Shown: positions 32,714-45,239 of the stretch, one piece after another
Layout: every line of letters starts with the position of its first letter
Numbering within the stretch: the stretch's first letter is position 1
Assembly (NCBI GenBank): GCA_030035585.1
Contig: CM057462.1
Span: 136,302,734 to 136,366,733 of the forward strand
Length of the DNA: 64,000 bases
Source of the DNA: Dugong dugon
Taxonomy: Eukaryota; Chordata; Mammalia; Sirenia; Dugongidae
Reading direction: 5' to 3'
Notes under the pieces: model-generated
What the model saw: the letters and a program-made list of their open reading frames with translations, nothing else
What the model was told of the DNA's origin: nothing
Database searches by the model: none
Translations under genes and position numbers: made by a program

Positions 32714-33070
32714 AAAAAAATAAAGTATTACACAAACAGGATTTATTTTAATTTGACAAATACTACAAAGAAAAATCAATTTGAATTTAATTGCATTTAT
32801 TCATTTATCAAGTACATACTGAAAATATGTTATATGTCAGGAAATATATAGAATGGAAAAATAAAAAAGATTAGTAACATACTTTATCAAGAAGCCCACC
32901 TTTTGTCTAGGAAGAGAGAAAAATACGTATACATTAAAAGATAGTAAGAAACATAACAGAGTCATACTAACAGATGTACTGGTAGTGATACAGCAACTTA
33001 AAGGAGAAACTAACACTCTACCTGGGAAGGTATAAACGAACACTTCCCAGAGAAGGTGATGTTGTAGTTG
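32714..33070 (-). repeat. L2 remnants, antisense
   Basis: 32726-32780 continues the L2 interrupted by the L1. 32790-33060 looks like a second diverged antisense L2 ('atttattcatttatcaagta', then 'acacttcccagagaaggtga'). Confidence 0.6.
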
Positions 33071-33078
33071 GGTATGTA

Positions 33079-33802
33079 TGATGGTTAATTTTATGTGTCA
33101 ACTTGGCTAGGCTATAATGCCCAATTGTTTGGACAAGCACTAATCTAGATGTTGCTATGAAGATATTTTATAGATGTGATTAACATTTACAATCAATTAA
33201 CTCTAAATAAAGGAGATTATTTTCAATAACATGAGTGGACTCCATATGAGTTGAAGGCCTAAAGAGAAAAAAATTAGGTTCAGCAGAGAGAATTCTGCCT
33301 CACTACTGTAACATGGAGATTCTGTCAGAATTTTCACTTTCCTTCTGCCCTATGGGTTGTGGCCTTAACTGTTGGAATGACCAACCTGATGTTTGGCCAA
33401 GAATATTTGGACCTGCCGGCCCCGCAATCATGGAAGCCTACTCCTTAATTAAAAAAACTTTCTGTTTGTCTTGTTGTTGGTAGCTGTCATCAAGTATGCC
33501 ATGATTCATGGCAACCCCATGCACAACAGGATTTGACTTTTGTGATCCGTAGGGTTTTCATTGGCTGATTTTCAGAAATAGATCACCAGGCTTTTCTTCT
33601 TAGTCTGTCTTAGTCTGCAAACTCCACTGGAACGTGTTCAGCATAATAGCAATACACAAGCTTCCACCAATAGACAGGTGGTAGCTGCTCATGAGGTGCA
33701 TTGGCTGGAAATCGAACCCAGGTCTCTCTCATGGAAAGTGAGAATTCTACCACTGAACTATCAATGCCCCCATGCTTCTCTGGTAAATCCTGACTAATAC
33801 AG
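33079..33802 (+). mobile_element. LTR (ERVL/MaLR-type, subfamily unassigned), split by SINE
   Basis: It begins 'tgatggttaattttatgtgt' and contains 'aggctataatgcccaattgt' and 'gatgtgattaacatttaca'. It ends 'tctctggtaaatcctgacta' and 'atacag' at 33802. The pieces 33079-33470 and 33769-33802 are separated by an antisense SINE. There are no viral genes. Confidence 0.68.
33471..33768 (-). mobile_element. tRNA(Gly)-headed SINE, antisense
   Basis: Reversed, it begins GCATTGATAGTTCAGTGG (A-box region) and then TAGAATTCTC, with B-box-like GGTTCGATTTCC. It then has the SINE body and a tail with 'gggttgccatgaatcatgg' and 'agctaccaacaacaag'. It lacks the 'gatggcgcaggaccgggcag'-type segment carried by the copy at 55316, so it is internally deleted. 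Confidence 0.85.
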
Positions 33803-33995
33803 TATGGAAGGATAAAGAATTTATGGAAAACAGGGAAGATGGGGAAAGGGAATCTAAATAGAGGATACATATTTTTAAGAGAAGTCATTAATGTAAAAAC
33901 ACTGTCACATTTTGGGAAAAATCATTTATTGTTTTGATCACTTAACATTTGTTGAACTTATATATTTGGACACTATTCTATGAAGATTTCTATTC
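33803..33995. other. short single-copy gap
   Basis: Nothing recognised between the LTR and the RTE. Confidence 0.4.
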
Positions 33996-35989
33996 TAGAT
34001 TTGCCACATTGAACACTAACGACTGAAGACCAGATGAGTTGTGGAATGACATCAAGGACATCATACATGAAGAAAGCAAGAGGTCATTCGAAAGAAAGAA
34101 AAGAACAAAATAGATATCAGAAGAGACTCTGAAACTTGCTCTTGAACATAAGTAGCTAAAGTGAAAGGAAGAAATGATGAAGTAAAAGAGCTGAACATAA
34201 GATTTCAAAGGGCAGCTTGAGAAGACGAAATATTATAATGACATGTGCAAAGAGCTGGAGATAGAAAACCAAAAGGGAAGAACATGCTCAGCATTTCTCA
34301 AGCTGAAAGAACTGAAGAAAAAATTCAAGCTTCGAGTTGCAATAATGAAGGATTCTATGAGGAAAATATTAAACGATGCTGGAAGCATCAAAAGAAGATG
34401 GAAGGAATACACAGTCACCGTACCAAAAAGAATTGGTCGACATTCAACCATTTCAGGAGGTAGCATATGATCAGGAACCGATGGTACTGAAGGAAGAAGT
34501 CCAAGCTGCCCTGAAGACGTTGGTGAAAAACAAGGCTCCAGGAATTGACAGAATATCAGTTGAGATCTTTCAACAAACAGATGCAGCACTGGAAGTGCTC
34601 ACTCATCTATGCCAAGAAATTTTGAAGACAGCTGCCTGGTCAACTGATTGGAAGAGATTCACGTTTATGCCTATCCCAAGAAAGGTGATTCAACCAAATG
34701 GGGAAATTATCAAACAATATCATTAATATGACACCCAAGTAAAATTTTGTTGAAGGTCGTTCAAAAGCAGCAGTATATCAACAGGGAAACTGCCAGAAAT
34801 TCAAGCTGGATTCAGAAAAGGACGTGGAACAAAGAATATCGTTGCTGATGTCAGATGGATCCCGGCTGAAAGCAGAGAATACCAGAAAGATGTTTACCTG
34901 TGTTTTATTGACTATGCAAAGGCATTTGACTGTGTGGATCATAACAAATTATGGATAATATTGGGAAGAATGGGAATTCCAGAACACGTCATTGTGCTCC
35001 TGAGGAACCTGTGCATAGACCAAGAGGCAGTTGTTTGAACAGAAAAAGGGGATACTGCATGGTTTAACATCAGGAAAGGTGTGCATCAGGGTTGTATCCT
35101 TTCACCGTACCTATTCAATCTGTATGCGGAGCAATTAATCTGGGAAGCTGGACTCTATGAAGAAGAACAGGGCATCAAGATTAGAGGAAGACTCATTTTG
35201 CATTATGCTGATGACACAACCTTGCTTGCTGAAGGAGAAGAGGACTTGAAGCACTTACTGATGAAGATCAAAGACCACAGCCTTCAGTATGGATTACACC
35301 TCAATGTAAAGAAAACAAAAATCCTCACAACTGGACCAATAATCAAATTCACGATAAACGGAGAAAAGATTGAAGTTGTCAAGTCTTTCGTTCGTTTTAC
35401 TTGAATCCACAGTCAACACCCACGGAAGCAGCAGTCAAGAAATCAAAAGACTCATTGCATTGGGTAAATCTGCCGCAAAAGACCTCTTTAAAGTGTTGAA
35501 AAGCAAAGATGTCACGTTGAAGACTGAGGTGTACCTGACCCAAGCCGTGGTGTTTTCAATTGCCTCATATGCATGTGAAAGCTACACGATGAATAAGGAA
35601 GACCGAAGACAATTGATACCTTTGAACTGTGGTGTTGTGAAGAATGCTGAATACACCATGGACTGACTGCTGAAAGAAGGAAAAGATCTGTCTTGGAAGA
35701 AGTATAACCACAGTGCTCCTTAGAAGCAAGGTTGGCAAGACTTTGTCTCACATACTTCGGACATGTTATCAGGAGGGATTAGTCCCCGGAGAAAGACATC
35801 ATGGCTGGTAAAGTAGATGGTCAGTGAAAAAGAGGAAAGCCCTCAATGAGATGGATTGACACAGTGGCTGCAACAGTGGGGTGAAGCATAGCAACAATTG
35901 TGAGGATGATGAAGGACCGGGCAGTGTTTTGTTCTGTTGTACGAAGGGTTGGAACCGACTTTAGGGCACCTAACAACAACAACATCAAC
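33996..35989 (+). mobile_element. RTE LINE, 5' truncated (2.0 kb)
   Basis: It begins within the linker between endonuclease and RT (agatttgccacattgaacac) and ends 'ggcacctaacaacaacaaca'. It is colinear with about 57460-59476. The endonuclease is missing. Confidence 0.95.
34470..35666 (+). pseudogene. RTE reverse transcriptase remnant
   Basis: RT segments in changing frames: KEEVQAALKTLVKNKAPGID (about 34490-34550), HQGCILSPYLFNLYAEQLI (35084 onward), and the catalytic Y-A-D-D at 35204-35215 within LHYADDTTLLAEGEEDLK. These are followed by LQYGLHLNVKKTKILTTGP and a thumb region. The longest open piece is 107 codons. At least three frame changes and a stop (after 'gttgtttgaac', about 35036) prevent a full protein. 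The family normally makes one endonuclease-RT polyprotein of about 1,000 residues. Confidence 0.9.
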
Positions 35990-36839
35990 ATTCCACGAAG
36001 TGGAAAAATAAAAATAAGTGCTTCATGCCCTTTTGTAGTTCAAAGCCTAGACGTTAAAAAAAAAAAAAAAAGTGCAATGAAGTGTTATAAAATGTCTGAT
36101 TATTATATTATTTGGTCATTATATTTAAAAATATTATTATATTTAAAAATATATACTGTAAAAATGCAATGTTTTAACATCTTTATAATTGAAACAGTTT
36201 GGAATTTGTGGATGATCTCACAATTGCATGAATAAATGCAAATCCAGTAATTGAAGAAGTGGTACTTCAAATCAGCAATTAGAAGTGCCTTTCAATAGAA
36301 GATGTTTGGAAAAAAATAAATCTGTACTCATACTCCTAGTCTAAGGGATCAGTAATACTTCTCCCCTATCGCTATGGATTTTTATAAGACCTAAAGTATC
36401 TCTGTACCTCCTCACACTCATTGGTGGGTTTGGGAAGAGGGTTAACGCTACTTCTCTCTTCTTTCTCCTTGGGGTTGGCTTGTCTGCAGAGAGCATGTCT
36501 GTGGTCTACTCTCAGCAGGTGATAAACTTGTAGTGTCCCTCCAGTGAGTGTCCATTTTGTGGTACTCTCTGGACTGGGTGAGTGAGGTTTTCTAATTCGG
36601 GGGGTGGGGTTCAGCAGCAGAACACTCACTGTGATTCACAAATAAATTTGTTTTATTATATGAGCCAACATATAGAAGTTCTGGCATTTAGCTTAAGGGA
36701 AAAAAACAAAAAAAGATTCAGACTTTTGGTGTAGCCAGAGTGGATGTCTTCAAGCTTTGTTGATGCTTAACTAAGTGCAGACTATGTGGGTTTTTGACCT
36801 TGTCATATTTCACACTATATCTTCACAAGTTTACCTATA
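35990..36839. other. single-copy; possible LTR-like block at 36370-36650
   Basis: 35990-36360 is AT-rich with nothing recognised. 36370-36650 is GC-richer and ends near 'aataaatttgttttattat', as an LTR polyadenylation region might. I cannot assign it. The 85-codon minus-strand frame there is not supported. Confidence 0.3.
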
Positions 36840-37214
36840 ACTATTTCCACAACTAGTCTGTCAGTTTGTCCTACTGTGGTGGCTTGCATGTTGCTGTGAT
36901 GCTGGAAGCTATGCCACTGGTATTTCAAATACCAACAGAGTCACCCATGGTGGACAGGTTTCAGCAGAGCATCCAGACAAGGCATACTGGGAAGAAGGGC
37001 CTGGCGATCTACTTCTAAAAAAAATGACCAGTGAAAATCTTATGAATAGCAGCAAAACATTGTGTGATATAGTGCTGGAAAATGAGCCCTTCAGGTTGGA
37101 AGACACTCAAAATATGACAGAGGAAGAGCTGCCTCCTCAAAATAGAGTTGACCTTAATGACGCGGATGGAGTAAAGCTTTTAGGACCTTCATTTGATGAT
37201 GTGGCACAACTAAA

Positions 37215-38338
37215 GATGAGAAGAAACAGCTGTAAACATTTATTAATAATCAGAACATGAAATGTATGAAGTATGACTCTATGAAAAGTGGAAGTCATAA
37301 AAAATGAAGCAGAACGCATAAAGGTCGATATCCTAGGCATTAGTGAGCTGAGATGGACTGGTATTAGCCATTTTGAATCAGTCAATAATAAAATCTACTA
37401 TTCTGATATTGGCAATTTGAAGAAGAATGGCATCATGCTCATCATAAAAAAAAACAAAAATACAAGACCTATCCTGAAGTACAGCGCTGTCAGTGATAGG
37501 ATACTATCTACACCGCTACAAAGAAAACCAGTTAATACGATTATTATTTAAATTTACACATCAATCTCTAATTAAAAAATGAAGAAATTGAAGATTTTTA
37601 CCAACTTCTGTACTCTGAAATTGATCAAACACGTAATCGACATTCATTGATAATTACTCTTGATTGGGATACAAAATTTGGAAACAAAGAAGAAGCATCA
37701 TTAGTTAGAAAATATGGCCTTGGTGATAGAAATGATGTCTGAGATACCATGACAGAATTTTTCAAGACCAACAACTTGTTCGTTGCAAATATCTTTTTTC
37801 AACAACATAAACGATGACTATACACATGAACCTCACTAGATGGAACACACAGGAATTGAATTGACTACATCTGGGGAAAAAGACAATGGAGAAGCTCAAT
37901 ATCATCAGTCAGAACAAGGCCAGAGGCTGACTATGAAACAGACCATCAATTGCTTGTATGCAAGTTCAAGTTGAAGCTGAAAAAAAATTAAAACAAGCCA
38001 ATGAGAGCCAAAGTACAACCTTGAGTATATCCCACCTGAATTTAGAAACCATCTCAAGAATAGATTTGACACATTTAACACAAATGACCGAAGATCAGTC
38101 CAGTTGTGGGATGACATCAAGGACATCATACATGAAGAAAGCAAAAAGTTATTAAAAAGACAACAAAGAAAGAAAAGACAAAAATGGATGTCAGAAGAAA
38201 CTCTGAAACTTGCTCTTGAAAGAAGAGTAGCTAAAGAGAATGGAAGAAATGATGAAAAAAAAAGAGCTGAACAGAAGATTTCAAAGGGCAGCACAAAGAG
38301 ACAAAGTAAAGTATTATAACAAAATAGTAAAAACCCAA
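37215..38338 (+). pseudogene. RTE endonuclease remnant
   Basis: This is an APE-type endonuclease region, which would nick target DNA for RTE insertion. Visible pieces are ILGISELRWTGISHFESVN (37330-37390) and the following KKNGIMLIIKKN. The asparagine/aspartate-rich downstream part (LIITLDWDTKFGNKEEAS, where the intact family has GDWN) is in a different frame. A stop follows the INTIII stretch at about 37550. The linker after the endonuclease continues to 38338, where the L1 begins. Confidence 0.85.
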
Positions 38339-40001
38339 GACTTTCAGCAACATTGCGCTTTAGGCAGAAGCACCATGCTGTCCCTCCATAGTAAAGACCC
38401 GAAAAAAAACAGAGAAAACAGCAATCCTGAAACCCTAAAATATCAAATGAAGAGATGAAGAACTCAGCCAAGCACCAAATGGAGTGAGAAAACTGACAGA
38501 GAACAGAGAGTGAGGAGAGATTCATGCAGAGGTCCCCCATCAGCTAACGCAGCTTGGATCCGCCATCTTGGACTCCTATCAGAGACCAGCAAATAGGGGG
38601 TACGAGAAAGCAGCTTAATGGAGCTTCCAGCAGGAGACAGAACAACTGGTCACTGGCAATGTATGCTTTCTCACCCCCCACCCTTTTTCACCCCCACTTG
38701 GCCTCCTCTGCTTCTCATGGCTACAGTCTCTTGGCTGGAAGCACCGATTGCTTGGATTCCACCTGCCCGCACTGGCCAACTCCCAAAGTGCCATTTCTTG
38801 GTTGTTAGTGTTGCTTTTTTCTGCTTCTTTTGATTTCTTCCTTACCTCTCACCACCTCCCCCTCCTTTCGCTCAAATACCTGGCTCCGAGCGCCATCTTT
38901 GCTTCTTGCTAAGGAGCTGTGGAGCTCTGTTTGAGTGTGGAACTGCTTCCTGGTCTGTGCTGCCATGCTGGTGGGATCCCGGGGCTTTTGTTTGTGTGTT
39001 TTGAATTATTCGTTTGATTTCTTTTTCTTTTCTTGAGTTGTGGGCCTGTTCTGGCCGGGCAGTGCTATGCGGCTTGGGAACTACACCTCAGCTTGCGCAG
39101 ATGCGCAGAGGGATCACTGAGAGCATTACTTTTTTCGTGTTTTTTTTTTTTTTCCTGTTTTTTGGGGGGCTTTTTTTTTTTTTTTAATTTGTTTTGGTTT
39201 CTTTTCCCTCTTTTTCCTGTTTTGTCTTTCTTTATTACTCAGTTTCTCGTATCTCTGTACTTTCCTTCTCTTCCTGTTCCCTGAATACCTGTCACTGAAT
39301 ACCTCTATGCCTTCTAGCCAGGCTGTACTTCAACACCTGGGAACAACTTTCCCAGACCTTGTAGGCAAACAGGTGGGATCCCTGGGAGCTTTGCTGTTCT
39401 TTTTTCTTTCTAATTTTTATTTATTCATTCTTTTCTTTTCTTTCTTTTTTCTTCTTCTTCCCCTTTTTGTTTTTCTCCATTTCATAGTCTCTCATCTCTC
39501 CACTCCAATGGTAAGCTCCCCTAACACTCTTTTTTGTTTGTTTGTACGTTTTTGGCTCCTGTTCCTCTCTCCTCTCTCCCATATCCATCTTAGCTCCACA
39601 CTGCACAATATCCTCCCTCCATCCTGCCTACATGCACCATGCACTTAACATTACAGCACCAAGCAGCACAGGCACGGCCTACCAGAATCTTCCCTGCACT
39701 GATTACCTACCCGCCCTGGCAGCTGTAGTAAGTGCCATGAACAACCCATCCTAGCAACTCCTCTTCAGCTAGACTTGCCCTGCTGTATCATCTCTGAGTG
39801 ACTGACCCTGCCAATTGGAGAAGGAGGCAAAAAGTATCATACCCACAGATGAGCAAACAACAAAGAACACACAGCCCACCTGCTCAAACATAACCACATT
39901 AAAAAAAAAAAACAAATCTACAATCAATAAACAAGAAAAATAACTACTGACTGCTCCAAAGACAGCAGACAATATCAAAATATTTATAAAAACAGGCCAG
40001 G
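38339..40001 (+). promoter_or_regulatory. L1 5' UTR
   Basis: This 1.66 kb is colinear with the 5' UTRs at 807-2505 (reversed) and 25651-27355. It contains long poly-T-rich runs at 39128-39185 and 39400-39480. Promoter function is inferred. Confidence 0.75.
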
Positions 40002-41050
40002 ATGGTTTCAGTAGGCATGCAAAATAAAACACCAGATGACTTTTCAGTGGAAGAAAAGGCACTAGAACTACCTGATATGTAATTCAAATCTCTAATACTC
40101 AGAATTCTCCAAGACTTGAAGCAAAAAGCAGACAAAAATGAGGAAAAAAGACAAATTCATGGAAAAGGCAGACAAATTCATGGAAAATACAGACAAATAA
40201 AGGAAGAATTCAGGAAAATAATGCAGAAACAAAATGCCAAAATAAATTCACAACTAGATATTATACAAAAACAACAATTAGAAATACAAAAGATAAACAA
40301 CAAGATTTCAGAAATGAACAGTGTCATAGAAGGGCTGAAGAGCAGATTTGAAATGGTGGAAGACAGGATCAGTGGAATTGAAGATAAACACTTGGATACA
40401 ACTCTGATCAAGGAAAACTCAGAAAAAAGAACAAAGAAAAATGAAGAGACCCTGAGAAATATGTGGGATACTATCAAAAGCAAAAATTTCCTAGTGATCA
40501 GAGTTCCAGAACAGTGGGAGAAAACAGAAAACAGAGAGGATCACTGAAGAACTGCTGACAGAAAACTTCCCCAATATCATGAAAGATGAAAAGCTGACCT
40601 TCCAAGAAGCTCAATGAACCCCATATGGGATAGACCCCAAAAGAAAATCACCAAGGCATATCATAATCACACTCACCAAAACCAAAGAGAAACAAAGAAT
40701 CCTGAGAGCAGCTCGTGAAAAATAAGAAGTCACATACTGAGGAGAAACAATAAGATTATGCTCAGATTATTCAGCAGCAACCATGCAGGCAAGAAGGCAA
40801 TGGAATGACATATATAAAACCTTGAAAGAAAAAAATTCCCAGGAAAGAATAATATATCCTGCAAAACTCTCATTTAAATATGACGGTGAAATGAGAACAT
40901 TTCCAGATAAACAGAAATTAAGGGAATACATAAAAATCAAACCAAACTTACAAGAATTATTAAAAGGAGTCCTTCGATCTGAAAACAAACAACTTCAGCT
41001 CACAGGCTGACTCTAGGATGCAGGATCATACCAGCCAGATACCAATCTAG
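40002..41050 (+). pseudogene. L1 ORF1 remnant
   Basis: ATG 40002 opens MVSVGMQNKTPDDFSVEEK and meets TAA at 40080-40082 (codon 27). The same frame is open again from 40116 to 40547, covering the coiled coil (KISEMNSVIEGLKSRFE, MVEDRISGIEDKHLD) and the KSKNFLVIRVPEQ block. A 2-base loss near 40530 relative to the copy at 27870 ends the frame. The C-terminal block (RIIYPAKLSFKYDGEM, FPDKQKLREYI) continues in another frame at 40783-41010. Confidence 0.9.
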
Positions 41051-41447
41051 GAAATGAACTCTCAAGGACTATCCAAAACCAAAAGAAATACAACAGGGAA
41101 CCATAGCAGTTAATCTGTAAATGACAACAATATAAGCACAATAAAAAAAGGAATAAATGGTGTAGGTATACAACCTTCTAATGGAGAGGAAGGCAAGGTG
41201 ATACCAAGTAATAATCGACTGCTTCAAACTTGGAAAGATACGGGTAAATTTCACGGTAACCACAAAGAAAGTTAACAAACATACTCATAAAAATAAATAG
41301 GAAAAACATAAAGTCTAATTAAAAAAAAAAAAGAAAAGAAATGGAAAAAAAAAAAAATCCACAAACAAAAGTAATTCGGCACAGGAGAGTAAGAAGAACA
41401 AAGAAAACATCAGCACCACAAAAAAAAAAAAAAAAAAAACTACAAAA

Positions 41448-44400
41448 TGACAATAAACTCACATCTATCAATAATTACACTGAATGTAAATGGCCTAAAT
41501 GCACCCATTAAGAGACAGAGAGTGACAGAATGGATAAAAAAACAGGATCCATCAATATGCTGTCTACAAGAGACACACCTTAGAAAAAAGATGTGAATTT
41601 ATTAAAAATCAAAGGTTGGAAAAAAATATATCAAGCTAACAAATACCAAAAAAGAGCAGTAGTGACAATATTAATCTCAGATAAAATAGACTTTAAAACA
41701 AAATCTGCCATAAAAGACAAAGAATGACACTATATAATGATTAAGGGGCTGATCCATCATGAAGACATAACTATAATAAATATCTACACAGCCAATGACA
41801 GGGCTCCAAAATACATAAAACAAACTCTAACAACACTAGAAAGAGAAATTGACAGTTCCACAATAATAGTAGGAGACTTCAACACACCACTCTCTGTAAA
41901 GGACAGAGCAACTAAAAAGAAACTCAGTGGAGATACAAAAGCCCTAAAGGGCACAATCAGCCAACTAGACCTTATAGACATATATAGAACACTACACCCA
42001 ACAACTGCAAAGTACACATTCTTTTCCAAAGGACCATGGAACATTCTCCAGAATTGACCACATCTTAGGCCACAGAGCAATCCTCAACAAGATCCAAAAC
42101 GTTGAGATAATACAAAGCATCTTCTCTGACCGCAATGCCATCAAGGTAGAAATTAACTACAGAAAGAGCAAGGAAAAAAAATCAGTTACATGGAAATTGA
42201 ATAACACCGTGCTTACACGTCACTGGGTAATAGAAGAAAACAGAGATGGAATCAAAAAACTCCTAGAATCAAATGAGAATGAAAACACATCATACCAAAA
42301 CCTTTGGGACACAGCAAAGGCAGTCCTCAGGGGACAATTTATAGCAATAGATGCACACATCAAAAAAGAAGAAAGGGACAAAATCAAAACGTTAATTACA
42401 CAACTCAAACAAACAGAAAGAGAACAGCAAAAAAGCCCACAGCCACTAGAATAAAGAAAATAATAAAGATCAAAGCAGAAATAAATGAAATAGAGAACAG
42501 AAAAACAATAGAAAGAATCAACAAAACGAAAAGTTGGTTATTTGAAAGAATCAACAAAATCGACAAACCACTGGCAAGACTGACAAAAGAAAAACAGGAG
42601 AGGATGCAAATAACCCAAATAAGAAATGAAATGGGTGACATTACAACAGCCCCAACTGAAATAAAAAGGATCATAACAGAATATTGTGAAAAACTATACT
42701 CCAACAAATCTGAAAACCTAGAGGAAATGGATAAATTTCTAGAAACACACTACCTACCCAAACTACAACAAAGTGATGTTGAAAATCTGAACAGACCCAT
42801 AAAAAGAGAAGAGATTGAAAAGGTAATTAAAAAACTCCCAAAAACAAAAAAAAAAATCTTGGCCCAGATGGCTTCACTGGAGAATTCTACAAAACATAAG
42901 AGAAGAGCTTGTAATAGTACTACTTAAGCTATTTCAGAGGATAGAAAAGGAAGCAACACTTCCAAATTCATTCTATGAAACCAGCATAACCTTGATACCA
43001 AAACTAGGCAAAGATGCCACAAAAAAAGAAAATTACAAACCAATATCTCTCATGAATATAGATGCAAAAATTCTCAACAAAATTTTAGCCAACTGAATTC
43101 AGCATCACATCAAAAAAAAAATACACCACGACCAAGTAGGATTCATACCAGGTATGCAAGGATGGTTCAACAGTAGAAAATCAATCAATGTAATCCACCA
43201 CATAAATAAAAGGAAAGAATCACATGATCATCTCTATTGACACAGAAAAGGCATTTGACAAAGTCCAACACCCATTCCTCATAAAAAATCTGAATAAAAT
43301 AGGTATAGAAGGGAAATTGCTTAACATAATAAAGGGCATCTATGCAAAACCAATAACCAACATCATTCTTAATGGAGACAGGCTGAAAACATTCCCCTTG
43401 AGAAAATGAACAAGACAAGGATGCCCTTTACCACCACTCCTATTTAACATTGTTCTGGAAATTCTAGCTAGAGCAATAAGGCAAGAAAGATAAGTAAAGG
43501 GCATCCAAATTGGGAATGAAGAGGTTAAACTGTCCCTGTTTGTGGATGATATGATACTATACATAGAAAACCCTAAAGACCGCATGAGAAATCTACTGGA
43601 ACTAACAGAAAGATTCAGCAGAGTAGCAGGATACAAGATAAACATACAAAAATAAGTTGGATTCCTATACACCAATAAAGAGAACGATGAAAAGGAAATC
43701 AGGAAAACAATACCATTTATAATATCCCCTAAAACAATAAAATACTTAGGAATAAATCTAACCAGGGATGTAAAAGGCCTATACAAAGAAAACTACAAAA
43801 CACTACTGCAAGAAAGCTAAAGAGATCTACATAAATGGAAAAACATACCATGCTCATGGATAGGTAGACTCAACATTGTGAAAATGACTATTCTACCCAA
43901 AGCAATTTACAAATACAATGCAATCCCAAACCAAATACCAACAACATTCTTCAAAGAGATGGAAAAACTAATTAACTTCATATGGAAAGGAAAGAAGCCT
44001 CAAATAAGTAAAGCACTATTGAAGAAGAAGAATAAAGTTGGGAGGACTCACATTACCTGACCTCAGAATCTACTATACAGCTACGGTAGTCAAAACAGCT
44101 TGATACTGTTACAACGACGGATACATTGACCAATGGAATAGAATTGAGAACCCAGATGCAAATCCATCCACCTATGGTCACTTGATCTTTAACAAGGGCC
44201 CAAAGTCCATCAAATGGGGAAAAAACAGTCTTTTTAACAAATGGTGATGGCGAAACTGGACATCCATCGGCAAAAAAATGAAACTGGACCCATACCTCAC
44301 ACCCTATACAGAAACTAATTCAAAATGGATCAAAGACCTAAATATAAAGCCAGCAACTATGAAGTTCGTAGAAGAAAAATTAGGACCAATGCCACTGGCC

Positions 44401-45239
44401 CTAATACATGGCATTAATAGGGTACAGACCAAAACAAGATAAGCTAGATAACTGGGATCTTCTAACAATCAAACACCTATGCTCTTCAAAAGACTTCACC
44501 AAAAGAGTAAAAAGAGAACCTACAGACTGGGAAAAATTTTTGCACAGCACAAGTCATACAAACGTCTAATCTCCATAATCTACAAGAAAATCCAACACCT
44601 CTACAACAAAAAGACAAATAATCCTATTAAAAAATGGGGAAAGGAAATGAACAGACACTTCACCAAAGACGACATTCAAGCAGCCAACAGACACATGAGG
44701 AAATGCTCACGATCACTAGCCATTAGAGAATGCAAATTAAAACCACAATGAGATACTATCTCACCCTGGCATTACTGGCAGGAATCAAAAACATTGGAAA
44801 TAAATGTTGGAGAGGCTGTGGGGAGATTGGAACTTTTATGCACTGCTGGTGGGAATGCAAAATGTTACAACCATTTTGGAAAATGATATGGTGCTTTCTT
44901 AGAAAGCTAGAAATAGAAATACCATACGATCCAGCAATCCCACTCCTAGGAATATATCCTAGAGAAATAAGAGTCGTCAGTCCAATAAACATATGCACAT
45001 CCATGTTTATGGTGGCATTGTTCACAATAGCAAAAAGATGGAAACCACCTAGATGCCTATCAACAGATGAAAGGATAAACAAACTATGGTACATACACAC
45101 AATGGAGTACTATGCAACAAGGAAGAACAATGATGAATCTGGGAAGCTTCTCATAACATGGATGAAACTGGAGGACATTATGCTGAGTGAAATAAGTCAA
45201 TCACAAAAGGACAAATATTGTATGAGACCTCCATTGTAA
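41448..45239 (+). pseudogene. L1 ORF2 remnant (endonuclease-RT)
   Basis: The endonuclease start (ITLNVNGLNAPIKRQRVTEW) is followed by a stop near 41595. The distal endonuclease block (IIVGDFNTPLSVKDR) is open at 41737-42057. The RT region covers about 42300-43800. The catalytic block reads F-V-D-D at 43539-43550 where the other L1 has F-A-D-D. The C-terminus carries CWRGC...[20 protein letters not shown] and [12 protein letters not shown], and ends RPPL at 45239. It contains all domains in order at about 3.8 kb, the usual ORF2 size, but multiple frameshifts and stops make it dead. Confidence 0.92.

Noticed and set aside
33471-33768. Possible tRNA(Gly) gene
   Set aside because: The tRNA-like head is diverged and fused to a SINE body and RTE-like tail, so it is a retroposon and not a functional tRNA gene. 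The other SINE heads were rejected for the same reason.
37905-38540. The longest open frame in the window (211 codons, minus strand)
   Set aside because: It runs antisense across the RTE endonuclease linker and into the L1 5' UTR, crossing the insertion junction at 38339. Its product is rich in F, L, S and C with no domain. It is a chance frame.
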